Source: Streptomyces celluloflavus (GTDB lineage Bacteria > Actinomycetota > Actinomycetes > Streptomycetales > Streptomycetaceae). Taken from it: DNA of 64,000 nt. The notes beneath the pieces are model-generated. The model had not been told where the DNA came from. It did not search any database and was given only the letters and a program-made list of their open reading frames with translations. The stretch is taken from assembly GCA_000720995.1 (NCBI GenBank), contig JOEL01000004.1, positions 186,001-250,000 of the forward strand, in the 5' to 3' direction. The position numbers and the translations under genes were made by a program. Below are positions 34,739 through 43,599 of this stretch, piece after piece (the stretch's first letter is position 1; each line of letters begins with the position of its first letter).

Positions 34739-37288
34739 TCAGACCGCCGGCGGTGTGCCGTGCGCGGCGCGGATGCCGAGGGCGCGCCGCAGGTCGTCGA
34801 GCTGGTCGGTGAGTTTGCGGCGCAGCGCGGGGGTCGGGTCGCCGTCGGCCAGGCAGGTCTCGCCGAGGGTGAGGGTGGTGTCCTCGACGAGGGTGGCGGG
34901 GAAGGCGTAGCGGCCGGCGGCTTCGGCGAGGGCGGGGCCGCGGTGGGCGGCGAGGGCGGGTACTTCGGTGAAGTAGCGGGCGGCGTAGGGGCGGAGCAGG
35001 TCGTGCTGTTCGGGGTTCCAGAAGCCGGTGGCGGTGGCGGTGAAGAGGTAGTTGGAGAGGGCTTCGCCGTCGTCGGTGGTGAACAGGGCGTCCCAGGCGG
35101 CTTGTTTGGCGGCCGGGTCGGGGAGGGCGGCGTGGCAGCGGGCGGCGCCCTGGCGGCCAATGGCGCTGGGGTCGCGGACGAGTTCGGCGTCGATGGTGGC
35201 GCGGAGGCCGTCGAGGGGGGTGGCGCCGAGGACGGCGAGCCGGCCGAGGATGCGCCAGCGCAGTTCGGGGTCGAGGGCGGGGCCGCCGGGGACGCTGCCG
35301 TCGTCGAGCCATTCCTGGAGGGGTTCGTGGCGGGTGGCGCTGTCGATGAAGGCGCGTACGGCGGTCAGCCGCAGGCCGGCGTGGGTGCCGTGGGCGGGGC
35401 CTTCGGTGTGGCGCAGGATGTCGCGGCTGATGGCGTGGAGGGTGGTGAGGGCGGTGTGGCGTTCGGTGTGGGGGAGGTAGCGGTCGGCGATCTGGGTGCG
35501 GGCGAAGGTGAGGACGCCCTGGACGATGGCGAGGTCGGATTCGCGGGGGAGGTGGGTGCGGGCGAGGTCCAGGTAGGCGGCGGGCGGCAGTTCGCCGTCG
35601 CGGACCAGGTCGCGGGCGGCGTTCCAGGCGACGGCGCGGGAGAGGGAGTCGGGGAGGGTGGCGAGGGTGGTGGTGAGGGTCTGCCAGGACGCGGGGTCGA
35701 AGCGGATCTTGGTGTAGGTGAGGTCGCCGTCGTTGAGGAGGACGAGGTCGGGGGCGGGTGTGAGGAAGATGCCGTGGGTGTCGCCGGTGTCTCCGGGGAG
35801 GTCCAGGTCGAAGCGGTCGCGCAGGGTCAGGCGCCGGGTGTCGGCGGGGTCCTGGTCGTAGAGGCCGACGGCGATGCGGTGCGGCCGGCCGCCGGTGTGC
35901 GCGACGTCCAGCCGCCATCCGTCGGGCCCGGTCTCGACGGTGGGGGTGAGGGTGTCGACTCCGGTGGTGCGCAGCCAGTTCGCGGCCCAGGCGTGGACGT
36001 CGCGGTCGGTGTGGCGGGCGAGGGAGTCGATGAAGTCGGCGAGCGTGGCGTTGCCGAAGCGGTGCCGGGCGAAGTGGTCGTTGATACCGGCGAGGAAGTC
36101 CTGCTCGCCCATCCAGGCGACGAGCTGGCGCAGGGCGGAGGCGCCCTTGGCGTAGGAGATGCCGTCGAAGTTGAGGAGGGCGGAGGCGGTGTCGGGGACG
36201 TCTTCGGGGGCGGGGGCGACGGGGTGGGTGGAGGGGCGCTGGTCGGCGTCGTAGCCCCAGCCCTTGCGGGCGATGGCGAAGTCGGTCCAGGTTTCGGTGA
36301 AGCGGGTGGCTTCGGCCAGGACCTGGAAGCCCATGTACTCGGCGAAGGACTCGTTGAGCCAGATGTCGTCCCACCAGCGGAGGGTGACGAGGTCGCCGAA
36401 CCACATATGGGCCATTTCGTGGGCGATGACCATGCCGCGGGTCTGGCGTTCGGTGTCGGTGACGGCGGAGCGGTAGATGAATTCGTCGCGGAAGGTGACG
36501 AGTCCGGGGTTCTCCATGGCGCCGGCGTTGAATTCGGGGACGAACGCCTGGTCGTAGGAGTCGAAGGGGTACGGCTCGTCGAACATCTGGTGGTAGCGGT
36601 CGAAGCAGCGGCGGGTGATGTCGTGGATCTCGTCGGCGTCGGTGTCGAGGTGGGGGGCGAGGGAGCGGCGGCAGTGGATGCCGAAGGGCAGTCCGGCGTG
36701 TTCGGTGCGCACGGAGTGCCAGGGGCCGGCGGCGACGGCGACGAGGTAGGTGCTGATGAGGGGCGTGGTGGCGAGGGTCCAGCGGCCGGGTGCGCCCGCG
36801 GTGGCGATGCCGTTGCCGAGGACGGTCCAGTCGTCGGGGGCGGTGACGGTGAGGGTGAAGGTGGCCTTGAGGTCGGGCTGGTCGAAGGCGCCGAAGACAC
36901 GCTGGACGTCTTCCATGAAGAGCTGGGTGTAGACGTAGGTCTCGCCGTCGGCGGGGTCGGTGAAGCGGTGCATGCCTTCGCCGGTGCGGGAGTAGCGCAT
37001 GGTGGCGTCGAGGCGCAGTTCGTGGGCGCCGGGGGCCAGGCCGGTCAGCGGGAGGCGGTTGTCGGCGAGGGCGGCCGGGTCGAGGGGTGCGCCGTCGAGG
37101 GTGACGCGGTGCAGCTCGGCGGGTTTGATCTCGGCGAAGGTGTCGCCGGCGATCCGTGCGGTGAAGTGGATGACCGTGCGGGAGCCGAAGTGGTCCGGTC
37201 CGCGGGTGAAGTCCAGGTCGACCTCGTAGCGGTGGACGTCGATGAGTCGGGCTCGGTTCTGCGCCTCGTCGCGCTGGAGTGCTGGCAT
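34739..37288 (-). CDS. pepN: Aminopeptidase N (M1 metallopeptidase)
   Basis: An 849-residue zinc aminopeptidase. The exopeptidase motif GAMEN is near residue 250, the zinc site HEMAH-x18-E near 285-310 (VIAHEMAHMWFGDLVT, then NESFAEYMG), followed by the ERAP1-like C-terminal helical domain. It should act in the cytoplasm, removing N-terminal residues from peptides. The length is normal for actinobacterial PepN. The ATG was chosen at MPALQRDEAQNRARL, with an upstream in-frame start judged unlikely. It is followed downstream, on the same strand, by the desA/desB-like unit, with no clear link. Confidence 0.96.
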   Translation of the reverse strand: MPALQRDEAQNRARLIDVHRYEVDLDFTRGPDHFGSRTVIHFTARIAGDTFAEIKPAELHRVTLDGAPLDPAALADNRLPLTGLAPGAHELRLDATMRYSRTGEGMHRFTDPADGETYVYTQLFMEDVQRVFGAFDQPDLKATFTLTVTAPDDWTVLGNGIATAGAPGRWTLATTPLISTYLVAVAAGPWHSVRTEHAGLPFGIHCRRSLAPHLDTDADEIHDITRRCFDRYHQMFDEPYPFDSYDQAFVPEFNAGAMENPGLVTFRDEFIYRSAVTDTERQTRGMVIAHEMAHMWFGDLVTLRWWDDIWLNESFAEYMGFQVLAEATRFTETWTDFAIARKGWGYDADQRPSTHPVAPAPEDVPDTASALLNFDGISYAKGASALRQLVAWMGEQDFLAGINDHFARHRFGNATLADFIDSLARHTDRDVHAWAANWLRTTGVDTLTPTVETGPDGWRLDVAHTGGRPHRIAVGLYDQDPADTRRLTLRDRFDLDLPGDTGDTHGIFLTPAPDLVLLNDGDLTYTKIRFDPASWQTLTTTLATLPDSLSRAVAWNAARDLVRDGELPPAAYLDLARTHLPRESDLAIVQGVLTFARTQIADRYLPHTERHTALTTLHAISRDILRHTEGPAHGTHAGLRLTAVRAFIDSATRHEPLQEWLDDGSVPGGPALDPELRWRILGRLAVLGATPLDGLRATIDAELVRDPSAIGRQGAARCHAALPDPAAKQAAWDALFTTDDGEALSNYLFTATATGFWNPEQHDLLRPYAARYFTEVPALAAHRGPALAEAAGRYAFPATLVEDTTLTLGETCLADGDPTPALRRKLTDQLDDLRRALGIRAAHGTPPAV

Positions 37289-37366
37289 GGGGTCATGCTG
37301 CCGTACGGCCCAGTGCGTGCGCACACGTGTTTGTACGTGTGGGGCGGGCGGGTGGTGCGCCGCCGG

Positions 37367-38254
37367 TCAGCCGTTGCGGCCGCCGACCAGCGGGGGGTTG
37401 TCGGGGTCGGGGATCTGGGTGGACCAGCCGCCCGGGACGCTGCGGCCCTGCCGGTCGCGGAAGCGTACCGGGGCGGTGCCGACGCGGCGGGTGAAGAGTC
37501 TGCTGAAGTACGCCGGGTCGTCGTAGCCGACCCGGCGGGCGACCGCGGCGACCGGGAGTTCGGTGCCCGCGAGGAGTTCCTTGGCGCGGCCGAGGCGGAT
37601 GCCCAGGAGGTAGTCCTTGGGGCTGCAGCCGGCGCCGCGCCGTACGGCGGTGCGCAGTCCGGCGGGGGTCATACCGTGCCGGGCGGCGTGTTCGGCGACC
37701 GACAGCGGCAGGAACGCGTCGCGGGCCAGGGCCTGGAGGACGGGGTCGCCGTCGGCGTCCGCGTCGGCCCGTGCGCGCCGCAGGACGACGAGGAGTTCGT
37801 GCACGGCGGCCGAGGTCTCGACCTCCAGCAGCGGGTTGCCGCGGCGTGCGGCGCGGGCGATCCGGCCGACGGCGGCGCGGGCCGGGCCGGTGTCGGCGAG
37901 CGGTACGACCGGGTCGTCGGGTGTGATGTAGCCCAGTTCCGTGTAGGTGTCGGCGGCGGCTCCGGTGAAGTCGACGAAGCTCTCGTCCCAGCCGGTCTCC
38001 GGGTCGGCTCCGTAGTGGTGCGGCACACCGGGGGTGAGCCACAGCAGGGCGGGGGCGGTGACGGTCCGGCGGCGTCCGTCGGGGCCAATGAACCAGCCGC
38101 GGCCGGCGCTGACGACGATGGCGACGTGGTGGCCGAGGGTGCGTGGGCCGACCGTCGGCAGTGTGCCGTGCTGGAGGCCGACGCCCAGGCACACCAGGCC
38201 GAGCCGGTGGTGGACCGGGCTCGGCGTGAAGTAGCGCATCCAGGTGTGGTACAT
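37367..38254 (-). CDS. AraC-family transcriptional regulator
   Basis: A 295-residue regulator. The N-terminal sensor domain (about 20-160) is a cupin-like jelly roll with GWFIGPDGRRR, LLWLTPGVPHHYG and WDESFVDFTG. The C-terminal pair of helix-turn-helix motifs (about 190-275) includes SVAEHAARHGMTPAGLR, SPKDYLLGIRLGRAKELLAG and VAAVARRVGYDDPAYFSRLF. Such proteins usually respond to a sugar or glycoside. GGGAGG lies just upstream of the ATG. It is divergent from a GH35 gene and 2 kb from a GH101 gene, and a GTCCA direct repeat before both points to its operators. Confidence 0.9.
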   Translation of the reverse strand: MYHTWMRYFTPSPVHHRLGLVCLGVGLQHGTLPTVGPRTLGHHVAIVVSAGRGWFIGPDGRRRTVTAPALLWLTPGVPHHYGADPETGWDESFVDFTGAAADTYTELGYITPDDPVVPLADTGPARAAVGRIARAARRGNPLLEVETSAAVHELLVVLRRARADADADGDPVLQALARDAFLPLSVAEHAARHGMTPAGLRTAVRRGAGCSPKDYLLGIRLGRAKELLAGTELPVAAVARRVGYDDPAYFSRLFTRRVGTAPVRFRDRQGRSVPGGWSTQIPDPDNPPLVGGRNG

Positions 38255-38331
38255 GACCGGCCTCCCGTCGCCGTGCGCTCCCGCCGTGCCCGCGGCCCGC
38301 CGGTGTCCAGGGCCGCGAAGTGCGCCGCTCC

Positions 38332-38357
38332 GTCCAAACAACGCCGATCTTTGTCCA
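38332..38357. promoter_or_regulatory. Predicted AraC-regulator operator, GH35 side
   Basis: Direct half-sites GTCCA at 38332-38336 and 38353-38357, 21 bp apart (two helical turns), with longer shared context GTCCAAACA...TTTGTCCAT. The same arrangement recurs before the GH101 gene. It lies in the divergent AraC/GH35 intergenic region, 125-150 bp upstream of the GH35 start. Confidence 0.5.
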
Positions 38358-38481
38358 TGGACCGCCGCACCGCCAGAGGGCGAAGGTGACCGGTGAGCAT
38401 GATCGACGGGCGCGGTACTCCGCGTCGCGGCCCGGCCGGCGGTGGTCCGGCGGGCGCACCTTTGACAGACAGGACGGGAAA

Positions 38482-40278
38482 GTGGCTCAGTTCGTGGTGG
38501 GCGAGCGGGACTTCATGCTGGACGGGCGGCCGGTGCGGCTGCTGTCCGGGGCGCTGCACTACTTCCGGGTGCACGAGGCGCAGTGGGGCCACCGGCTGGC
38601 GATGCTCCGGGCGATGGGCCTGAACTGCGTGGAGACGTACGTGCCGTGGAATCTGCACGAGCCGCGGCCCGGGGAGTTCCGGGATCCCGAGGCGCTGGGC
38701 CGGTTCCTGGACGCGGTGCGGGCGGCGGGGCTGTGGGCGATCGTGCGGCCGGGGCCGTACATCTGCGCGGAGTGGGAGAACGGCGGGCTGCCGGAGTGGC
38801 TGACGGGGCCGCTGGGGCGGCGGGTGCGGACCCGGGACGCGGAATACCTGCGGGCGGTGGACGCCTGGTTCGCGCGGCTGCTGCCGCAGGTCGTGGCGCG
38901 GCAGTGCGACACCGGCGGGCCGGTGATCATGGTGCAGGCGGAGAACGAGTACGGCTCGTACGGCAGCGACGCGGTGTATCTGGCGCGGATCGCGGAGCTG
39001 CTGCGCGCGCGGGGGGTGCGGGTGCCGCTGTTCACCTCGGACGGGCCCGAGGACCACATGCTGACCGGTGGTTCCCTGCCGGGGGTGCTGGCCACCGCCA
39101 ACTTCGGGTCCGGTGCGCGGGAGGCGTTCGCGGAGCTGCGCCGCCACCGGGCGGACGGGCCGCTGATGTGTATGGAGTTCTGGTGCGGCTGGTTCGCGCA
39201 CTGGGGGCGGGCGGGGGTGCCGCGCCCGCCCGAGGAGGCCGCGGCGGAGCTGCGCGAGATCCTGGAGTGCGGCGGCTCGGTGAACATCTACATGGCGCAC
39301 GGCGGCACCAGTTTCGGCGGCTGGGCGGGCGCCAACCGCGCCGGTGAGCTGCACGACGGGGCGTTGCAGCCGACGGTCACCTCGTACGACTACGGGGCGC
39401 CGGTCGATGAACGGGGCCGTCCGACGGAGAAGTTCTGGCGCTTCCGTGAGGTGCTGGCCGAGTGGGCGGACGGTCCGTTGCCGGAGCTGCCGGAGCCGGA
39501 GCCGGTGCTCCCGTCCCCGGTGCGGGCGGTGGTGGACGCGTGGGCGCCGGCCGAGGACGTCCTGACGGCGCTGGGCGGCGCCGAGGTCGAGGCGGGCGGT
39601 CCGGTGACGTTCGAGGAGCTGGGCGTGGACCGGGGGGTGGTCCGCTACCGGGTGGCGGTGCCGGGGCCGCGCCGCCCGTATCCGCTGCGGGTGACCGGGC
39701 TGCGGGACCGGGCGGTGGTGTCCGTCGACGGGGTGCGCGGGCCGGTGCTGGACACGGAGGACGCGGTGCTCGGGGAGGTGGCGGGGCCCGCGTCGGTGGA
39801 GCTGTGGGTGGAGTCCCTGGGGCGGGTCAACTACGGGCCGCGGCTGGCCGAGCCGAAGGGGATCACCGGCGGACTGCTGCACGAGCGGCAGTATCTGCAC
39901 GGCGTACGGGCGCGCGGACTGCGGCTGGACGCCCTGGAGGAGGCCGGGGCGCTGGCGAAGGTGCCGTTCCGGGCGGTCGGCGAGGCCGGTGCGGAGCCGG
40001 CCGCCGGTCTCTACCGGGGCACGCTGACGGTGACCGGCCGCCCCGGGGACGCGGATCTCGCGCTGCCGGGCTGGACCCGCGGTTTCGCCTGGGTCAACGG
40101 CTTCTGTCTGGGCCGCTACTGGGCCGTCGGCCCGCAGCGGACCCTGTTCGTGCCGGGGCCCGTACTGCGCGCCGGGGACAACGAACTGCTGCTGCTGGAG
40201 CTGGAGGGTGCCCCGCCCCTCCTGGGGGAAGGAGAAGGGGCCGGGGCACCCGGTCTGTATCCCTGCGCGCCGCGCTGA
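38482..40278 (+). CDS. GH35 beta-galactosidase
   Basis: A 598-residue glycoside hydrolase family 35 enzyme. The TIM-barrel start FMLDGRPVRLLSGALHYFRV and VETYVPWNLHEP are typical. The acid/base Glu is E156 in AENEYGSYG, and the nucleophile is E232 in CMEFWCGWFAHWG. The C-terminal half carries the beta-rich GH35 domains, ending GRYWAVGPQRTLFVPGPVLRAGDN. No signal peptide is visible, so it is predicted to be cytoplasmic. It would remove terminal beta-galactose from imported oligosaccharides, possibly Gal-beta-1,3-GalNAc released by the neighbouring GH101 enzyme. The GTG start follows GGACGGG. Confidence 0.91.
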   Translation: MAQFVVGERDFMLDGRPVRLLSGALHYFRVHEAQWGHRLAMLRAMGLNCVETYVPWNLHEPRPGEFRDPEALGRFLDAVRAAGLWAIVRPGPYICAEWENGGLPEWLTGPLGRRVRTRDAEYLRAVDAWFARLLPQVVARQCDTGGPVIMVQAENEYGSYGSDAVYLARIAELLRARGVRVPLFTSDGPEDHMLTGGSLPGVLATANFGSGAREAFAELRRHRADGPLMCMEFWCGWFAHWGRAGVPRPPEEAAAELREILECGGSVNIYMAHGGTSFGGWAGANRAGELHDGALQPTVTSYDYGAPVDERGRPTEKFWRFREVLAEWADGPLPELPEPEPVLPSPVRAVVDAWAPAEDVLTALGGAEVEAGGPVTFEELGVDRGVVRYRVAVPGPRRPYPLRVTGLRDRAVVSVDGVRGPVLDTEDAVLGEVAGPASVELWVESLGRVNYGPRLAEPKGITGGLLHERQYLHGVRARGLRLDALEEAGALAKVPFRAVGEAGAEPAAGLYRGTLTVTGRPGDADLALPGWTRGFAWVNGFCLGRYWAVGPQRTLFVPGPVLRAGDNELLLLELEGAPPLLGEGEGAGAPGLYPCAPR

Positions 40279-40283
40279 CGCGG

Positions 40284-40315
40284 CCCGGCGGGGGCCCGGC
40301 ACGGCCCCCGCCGGG
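40284..40315. terminator. Bidirectional terminator, GH35 / GH101
   Basis: Perfect 13-bp stem CCCGGCGGGGGCC / GGCCCCCGCCGGG with a 6-nt loop, between two converging genes. Confidence 0.88.
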
Positions 40316-40322
40316 TGCGCGG

Positions 40323-43300
40323 CTACAGTTCCCGGACCTCGAAGGCGTCCAGGGCGAACTCCGCGGTGTCGTCGTCCCCCGCCTTGCGCAGTCCCACCCA
40401 TGCCTCGCCGCGGGCCGGCGCGGTGAACTCGTAGGTGTGGGTGGCCGGCTGGGTGGCGGCCGGCAGCGGGCTGCGGGTCAGTTCGCGGGCGGCGGGCTCG
40501 TCGACGGCGGTGACCCAGGCGTACTGGCCGGCCTTCTCGTTCTCGTAGCGGAAGGTGACCCGGTAGCGGCGGCCCGCGGTGAAGCGGACGGTGTGCGGCA
40601 CCGTGCGGTAGACCAGTCCGCTCCGCTCGCCGCGCGACTTGAGCGACTGGCCGCCGTCGATGACGTCGTCGATGGCCTTGCCGTTCCAGCCGCGCTGGGT
40701 GTAGGGCGCGTGGCGCTGGGCGATATGGGTGCGCGGGTCGGTGACTCCCCCGGCGTCGCCCTTGACGAAGACGCCCCAGCCCTGCGGGACGTCCTCGAAG
40801 TCCTCGTACGCGAGCGCGTCCGTCCGGGCCACCGGCGCGGTGCGGACGACGCGTACGTTGTCGAACCTGACCTGGGCCCGGCCGGCCGCCGCGGTCAGGG
40901 TGAGGGTGACCGGGCCGCCGCCCTCGGGGACGGTGAAGCGGGTGAACAGCCGCTGGAAGCGGGTGCCGGACTTGCGGTCGGCGGCGATGTAGTTGCCGGC
41001 CGTCGAGGTCTCGGTCCAGTTGACGGCGGTGATGCCGTCGGCGGTGCGCACCGTCAGCCCCGCCCGGCGCCGTTCGCCCGCCGTCGCGCCGACCTCGACC
41101 TGTACCGACGCGGCGTAGCTGCCGGGGGCCAGCCGGGCGAGCCGCTGGCCGACGGTGGCGGCGCCGCCCGCGCCGATGACCAGTTCGTAGTCGCCCAGCG
41201 CGCTGCGGCGGACCGCGGCCGGGCCGTGGGTCTGCCAGCCGTCCAGGGTGCCGGAGTGGAAGCCGGGGTCGGTCAGGCCGGTGCCCTCGCCCCAGCCGGG
41301 GTCGCCCTGGGCGGGGGCCGGGCGCCGGTGGACGACGTACGCCACACCGGCCTGCGCGGTGAGGGTGATCCGGCCGCCGCGGACGGGGACGCGGGTCCGG
41401 TCGGTGCGGCCCTGGTCGGTGAGCCGGTAGGCGTGGACGGTGCCGGCGCCGGACCAGCCGCGCGGCAGTGACCAACTGGTGGTGCCGCCACGGGGGTTGT
41501 AGTGGTAGAGCCGGTCCGGGTCGGTGGCGCGGCGGGGTTCCCAGGGCAGCAGGTAGGTGCCGGCGTCGTAGACCAGCCGGCCGTCGGTGGTGATCTTCCG
41601 GGTGCCGTCCGCGTCGCTGACGGAGGTGGCGGTGGGCCCTTCGAAGGTGATCTCGTGCGCGCCCCAGGTCCGGATCGGGTACGCCTGGAGGTACTTGGCG
41701 GGCAGTGCGTCGGTCCAGATGATGGTGTGGAAGGCGTGCCAGTCGGTCTTGCCGGTCCAGCCCTCGAAGTTGCCCATCCGCCCGGCGCCCAGCAGGGTGG
41801 GCCACTTGTCGGCGAAGACGTCCTTGTGGTGGTTGCGCAGGAAGCGGATGAGGCGGGAGTTGACGCCGCGGGAGGTGTCGCCGCCGTAGTCCGTCTCGTT
41901 CGCCCAGTGCGACCACAGCGCGGACCGTTCCAGGCCGTGGCCCCATTCGGTGGCCACCTGCCAGCCCTGGTCGCGCAGATGGCGCTGGAGCCGGTCGGAG
42001 TTCCAGCCGGATTCGCGGAAGACGTCGATATAGACGGTGTTCAGTGCCGGGTCGGTCTCCTCGCGCAGTTGCCGGAAGCGCCGGGCGATGTCGCCGGAGA
42101 CGAGGTCGCGGCGGGGGTCGATGCGGTAGGACTGGTCCAGCCAGTCCCACTGCTTGTCGTTGCGGTTGACGAGCGTGTCGGAGAAGGCGTGCGCGACCGG
42201 GTAGGACTCGGTGGCGTTCACATGGACCGCGAAGTCGCTCTGCCACTTCTTTCCGGCCCGCAGCAGCGTGTTGAGGTCCCGCAGCCCGCCGGCCCGTTCG
42301 TTGTAGTTGCCGCCGTAGTCCGGGTGGGCGGAGTCGTGGCCCTCGGACTGGTAGCCCTTGAGGAGGGTGAACTGCCGCAGTCCGTCGGTGGCCAGGGCGA
42401 TCCGTTTGATGTTGTCGAGGGTGTCGAGGAACGGGTTGGTGGCCTGGCTGGCGAAGTTGAACGGGATGTGCGGGACGACCCGCAGATGCTGTTCGCCGGC
42501 GCCCAGGGGCGTCACCATGATGTCGCGCATCGCGATGGCGCCGTCCTGCCAGTCGGCGGTGCCGTCGCCGTTGCGGTCGCGGGTGACGATGACCGTGGCG
42601 TACGGCAACGGGTCGGTGGCGGCCGTCGGCTGGCCGGCCGCCCGGTACGTCCACTGGCCGCAGGACAGCCGCGCCTGCACCAGGCCGCCGCTGTGCACGG
42701 TCTGCCGCCACAGCCGGCCGTTCTCCCAGGTGGTGCCGGCCGCGGGCTTGTCGTAGACGGTGTTGGTCTCGACGGCGGCGGCCAGTTCGCCGGTGGCGAC
42801 CACCGCGTACGCGCATCCGGTGGGCGCGGCGTCGGCGGGGGTGTCGGCGGTGACCCGCACCAGGGTGTCGCCGCTGCCGGCCTTGTCCAGTTCGATGCGG
42901 GCGGCGAGCAGCGCGGCGTCCGGCTGGTCGCTGCGCACGCTCAGCAGCGCGAGGCCGGGGATCTGGAGCGTGCCGACGGGCCGCGCGGCGGTGTCGGTGA
43001 TGCGGGTGACCTGCCAGGTGACCTGCCGGTCCCGGACGGATATCCGGACGGCGATCTCGGTGCCGCCGTCGAAGGCGAGGGTGTAGGAGGCGCGGTCGGC
43101 GCGGGCCCGGTGGGTGACCTTCGGGGTGTGCGCGGTGCCGTCGAGGAGGACCTGGGTGACGGGGGTGTCCTGGCCGTACAGGACGGCGCCGGTGCCGCGG
43201 TCGGTGTAGGCGACGATGCGCGGGAAGGCGGTGTCGACGCGGACCTCCAGGGCGCCGGACCGCAGTACCGCCTCGCCGGCCCGGGGCGCGGCCGTGGCGG

Positions 43301-43403
43301 CGCCGGCGCCGAGCGGGAGGGCGGTGGCGGCCCCGGCGAGCGCGCCGGCGGCGACGACCTTTCTGCGGCTGGGCCCGCGTCGGGCATCTGGCTGTTCGTT
43401 CAC
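40323..43403 (-). CDS. Secreted GH101 endo-alpha-N-acetylgalactosaminidase
   Basis: A 1026-residue exported enzyme of family GH101, which releases Gal-beta-1,3-GalNAc from Ser/Thr of O-glycoproteins. The N-terminus is a twin-arginine-type signal (SRRKVVAAG, then an Ala-rich core to about residue 40). An N-terminal beta-sandwich precedes the barrel (about 310-640). The nucleophile Asp is in TVYIDVFRESGW and the probable acid/base Glu in VATEWGHGLE. The AHEITFEGPTAT block and two C-terminal beta-rich, probably carbohydrate-binding, domains follow (about 720-1026). The GTG start has AAGGAGG about 8 nt upstream. It sits opposite the GH35 gene and shares its upstream motif. Confidence 0.88.
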   Translation of the reverse strand: MNEQPDARRGPSRRKVVAAGALAGAATALPLGAGAATAAPRAGEAVLRSGALEVRVDTAFPRIVAYTDRGTGAVLYGQDTPVTQVLLDGTAHTPKVTHRARADRASYTLAFDGGTEIAVRISVRDRQVTWQVTRITDTAARPVGTLQIPGLALLSVRSDQPDAALLAARIELDKAGSGDTLVRVTADTPADAAPTGCAYAVVATGELAAAVETNTVYDKPAAGTTWENGRLWRQTVHSGGLVQARLSCGQWTYRAAGQPTAATDPLPYATVIVTRDRNGDGTADWQDGAIAMRDIMVTPLGAGEQHLRVVPHIPFNFASQATNPFLDTLDNIKRIALATDGLRQFTLLKGYQSEGHDSAHPDYGGNYNERAGGLRDLNTLLRAGKKWQSDFAVHVNATESYPVAHAFSDTLVNRNDKQWDWLDQSYRIDPRRDLVSGDIARRFRQLREETDPALNTVYIDVFRESGWNSDRLQRHLRDQGWQVATEWGHGLERSALWSHWANETDYGGDTSRGVNSRLIRFLRNHHKDVFADKWPTLLGAGRMGNFEGWTGKTDWHAFHTIIWTDALPAKYLQAYPIRTWGAHEITFEGPTATSVSDADGTRKITTDGRLVYDAGTYLLPWEPRRATDPDRLYHYNPRGGTTSWSLPRGWSGAGTVHAYRLTDQGRTDRTRVPVRGGRITLTAQAGVAYVVHRRPAPAQGDPGWGEGTGLTDPGFHSGTLDGWQTHGPAAVRRSALGDYELVIGAGGAATVGQRLARLAPGSYAASVQVEVGATAGERRRAGLTVRTADGITAVNWTETSTAGNYIAADRKSGTRFQRLFTRFTVPEGGGPVTLTLTAAAGRAQVRFDNVRVVRTAPVARTDALAYEDFEDVPQGWGVFVKGDAGGVTDPRTHIAQRHAPYTQRGWNGKAIDDVIDGGQSLKSRGERSGLVYRTVPHTVRFTAGRRYRVTFRYENEKAGQYAWVTAVDEPAARELTRSPLPAATQPATHTYEFTAPARGEAWVGLRKAGDDDTAEFALDAFEVREL

Positions 43404-43475
43404 GCGCGCTGTCCTCCTTCGCACCGGCACTGCTTGTCGCCGGACAGCGTGCGCCCCGCGCGCGGCGGGCGCCTA

Positions 43476-43502
43476 TGGACAAAGGAGGGACAGGTGTTGG
43501 AC
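43476..43502. promoter_or_regulatory. Predicted AraC-regulator operator, GH101 side
   Basis: On the minus strand the half-sites GTCCA occur at 43498-43502 and 43476-43480, 22 bp apart, in the context GTCCAACA...TTTGTCCAT that nearly repeats the site at 38332-38357. It lies about 75-100 bp upstream of the GH101 start and downstream of the histidine kinase stop. Confidence 0.5.
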
Positions 43503-43599
43503 TAACGGGACAGCGGGTGCGGGGCGGGCCCGACGGCGCGTACGGGGGCCGCCCCGGTGGACGGGGCGGCCGCGGGACCCGGCGGCGGGGCGGCCGGGG

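Noticed and set aside
38462-38467. TTGACA before the GH35 gene as a -35 box
   Set aside because: A -10 at normal spacing would fall at or beyond the chosen GTG start and no TANNNT is present there.
37669-43482. A 1937-codon open frame on the minus strand across the AraC, GH35 and GH101 genes
   Set aside because: Arg/Pro/His-rich translation without motifs. It is out of frame with, or antisense to, three well-supported enzyme genes; such frames are a by-product of GC-rich third positions.
41502-43505. Long plus-strand open frame opposite the GH101 gene
   Set aside because: Val/Gly/Asp-rich shadow of the GH101 coding sequence with no recognisable domain; the GH101 frame has clear catalytic motifs and a ribosome site.
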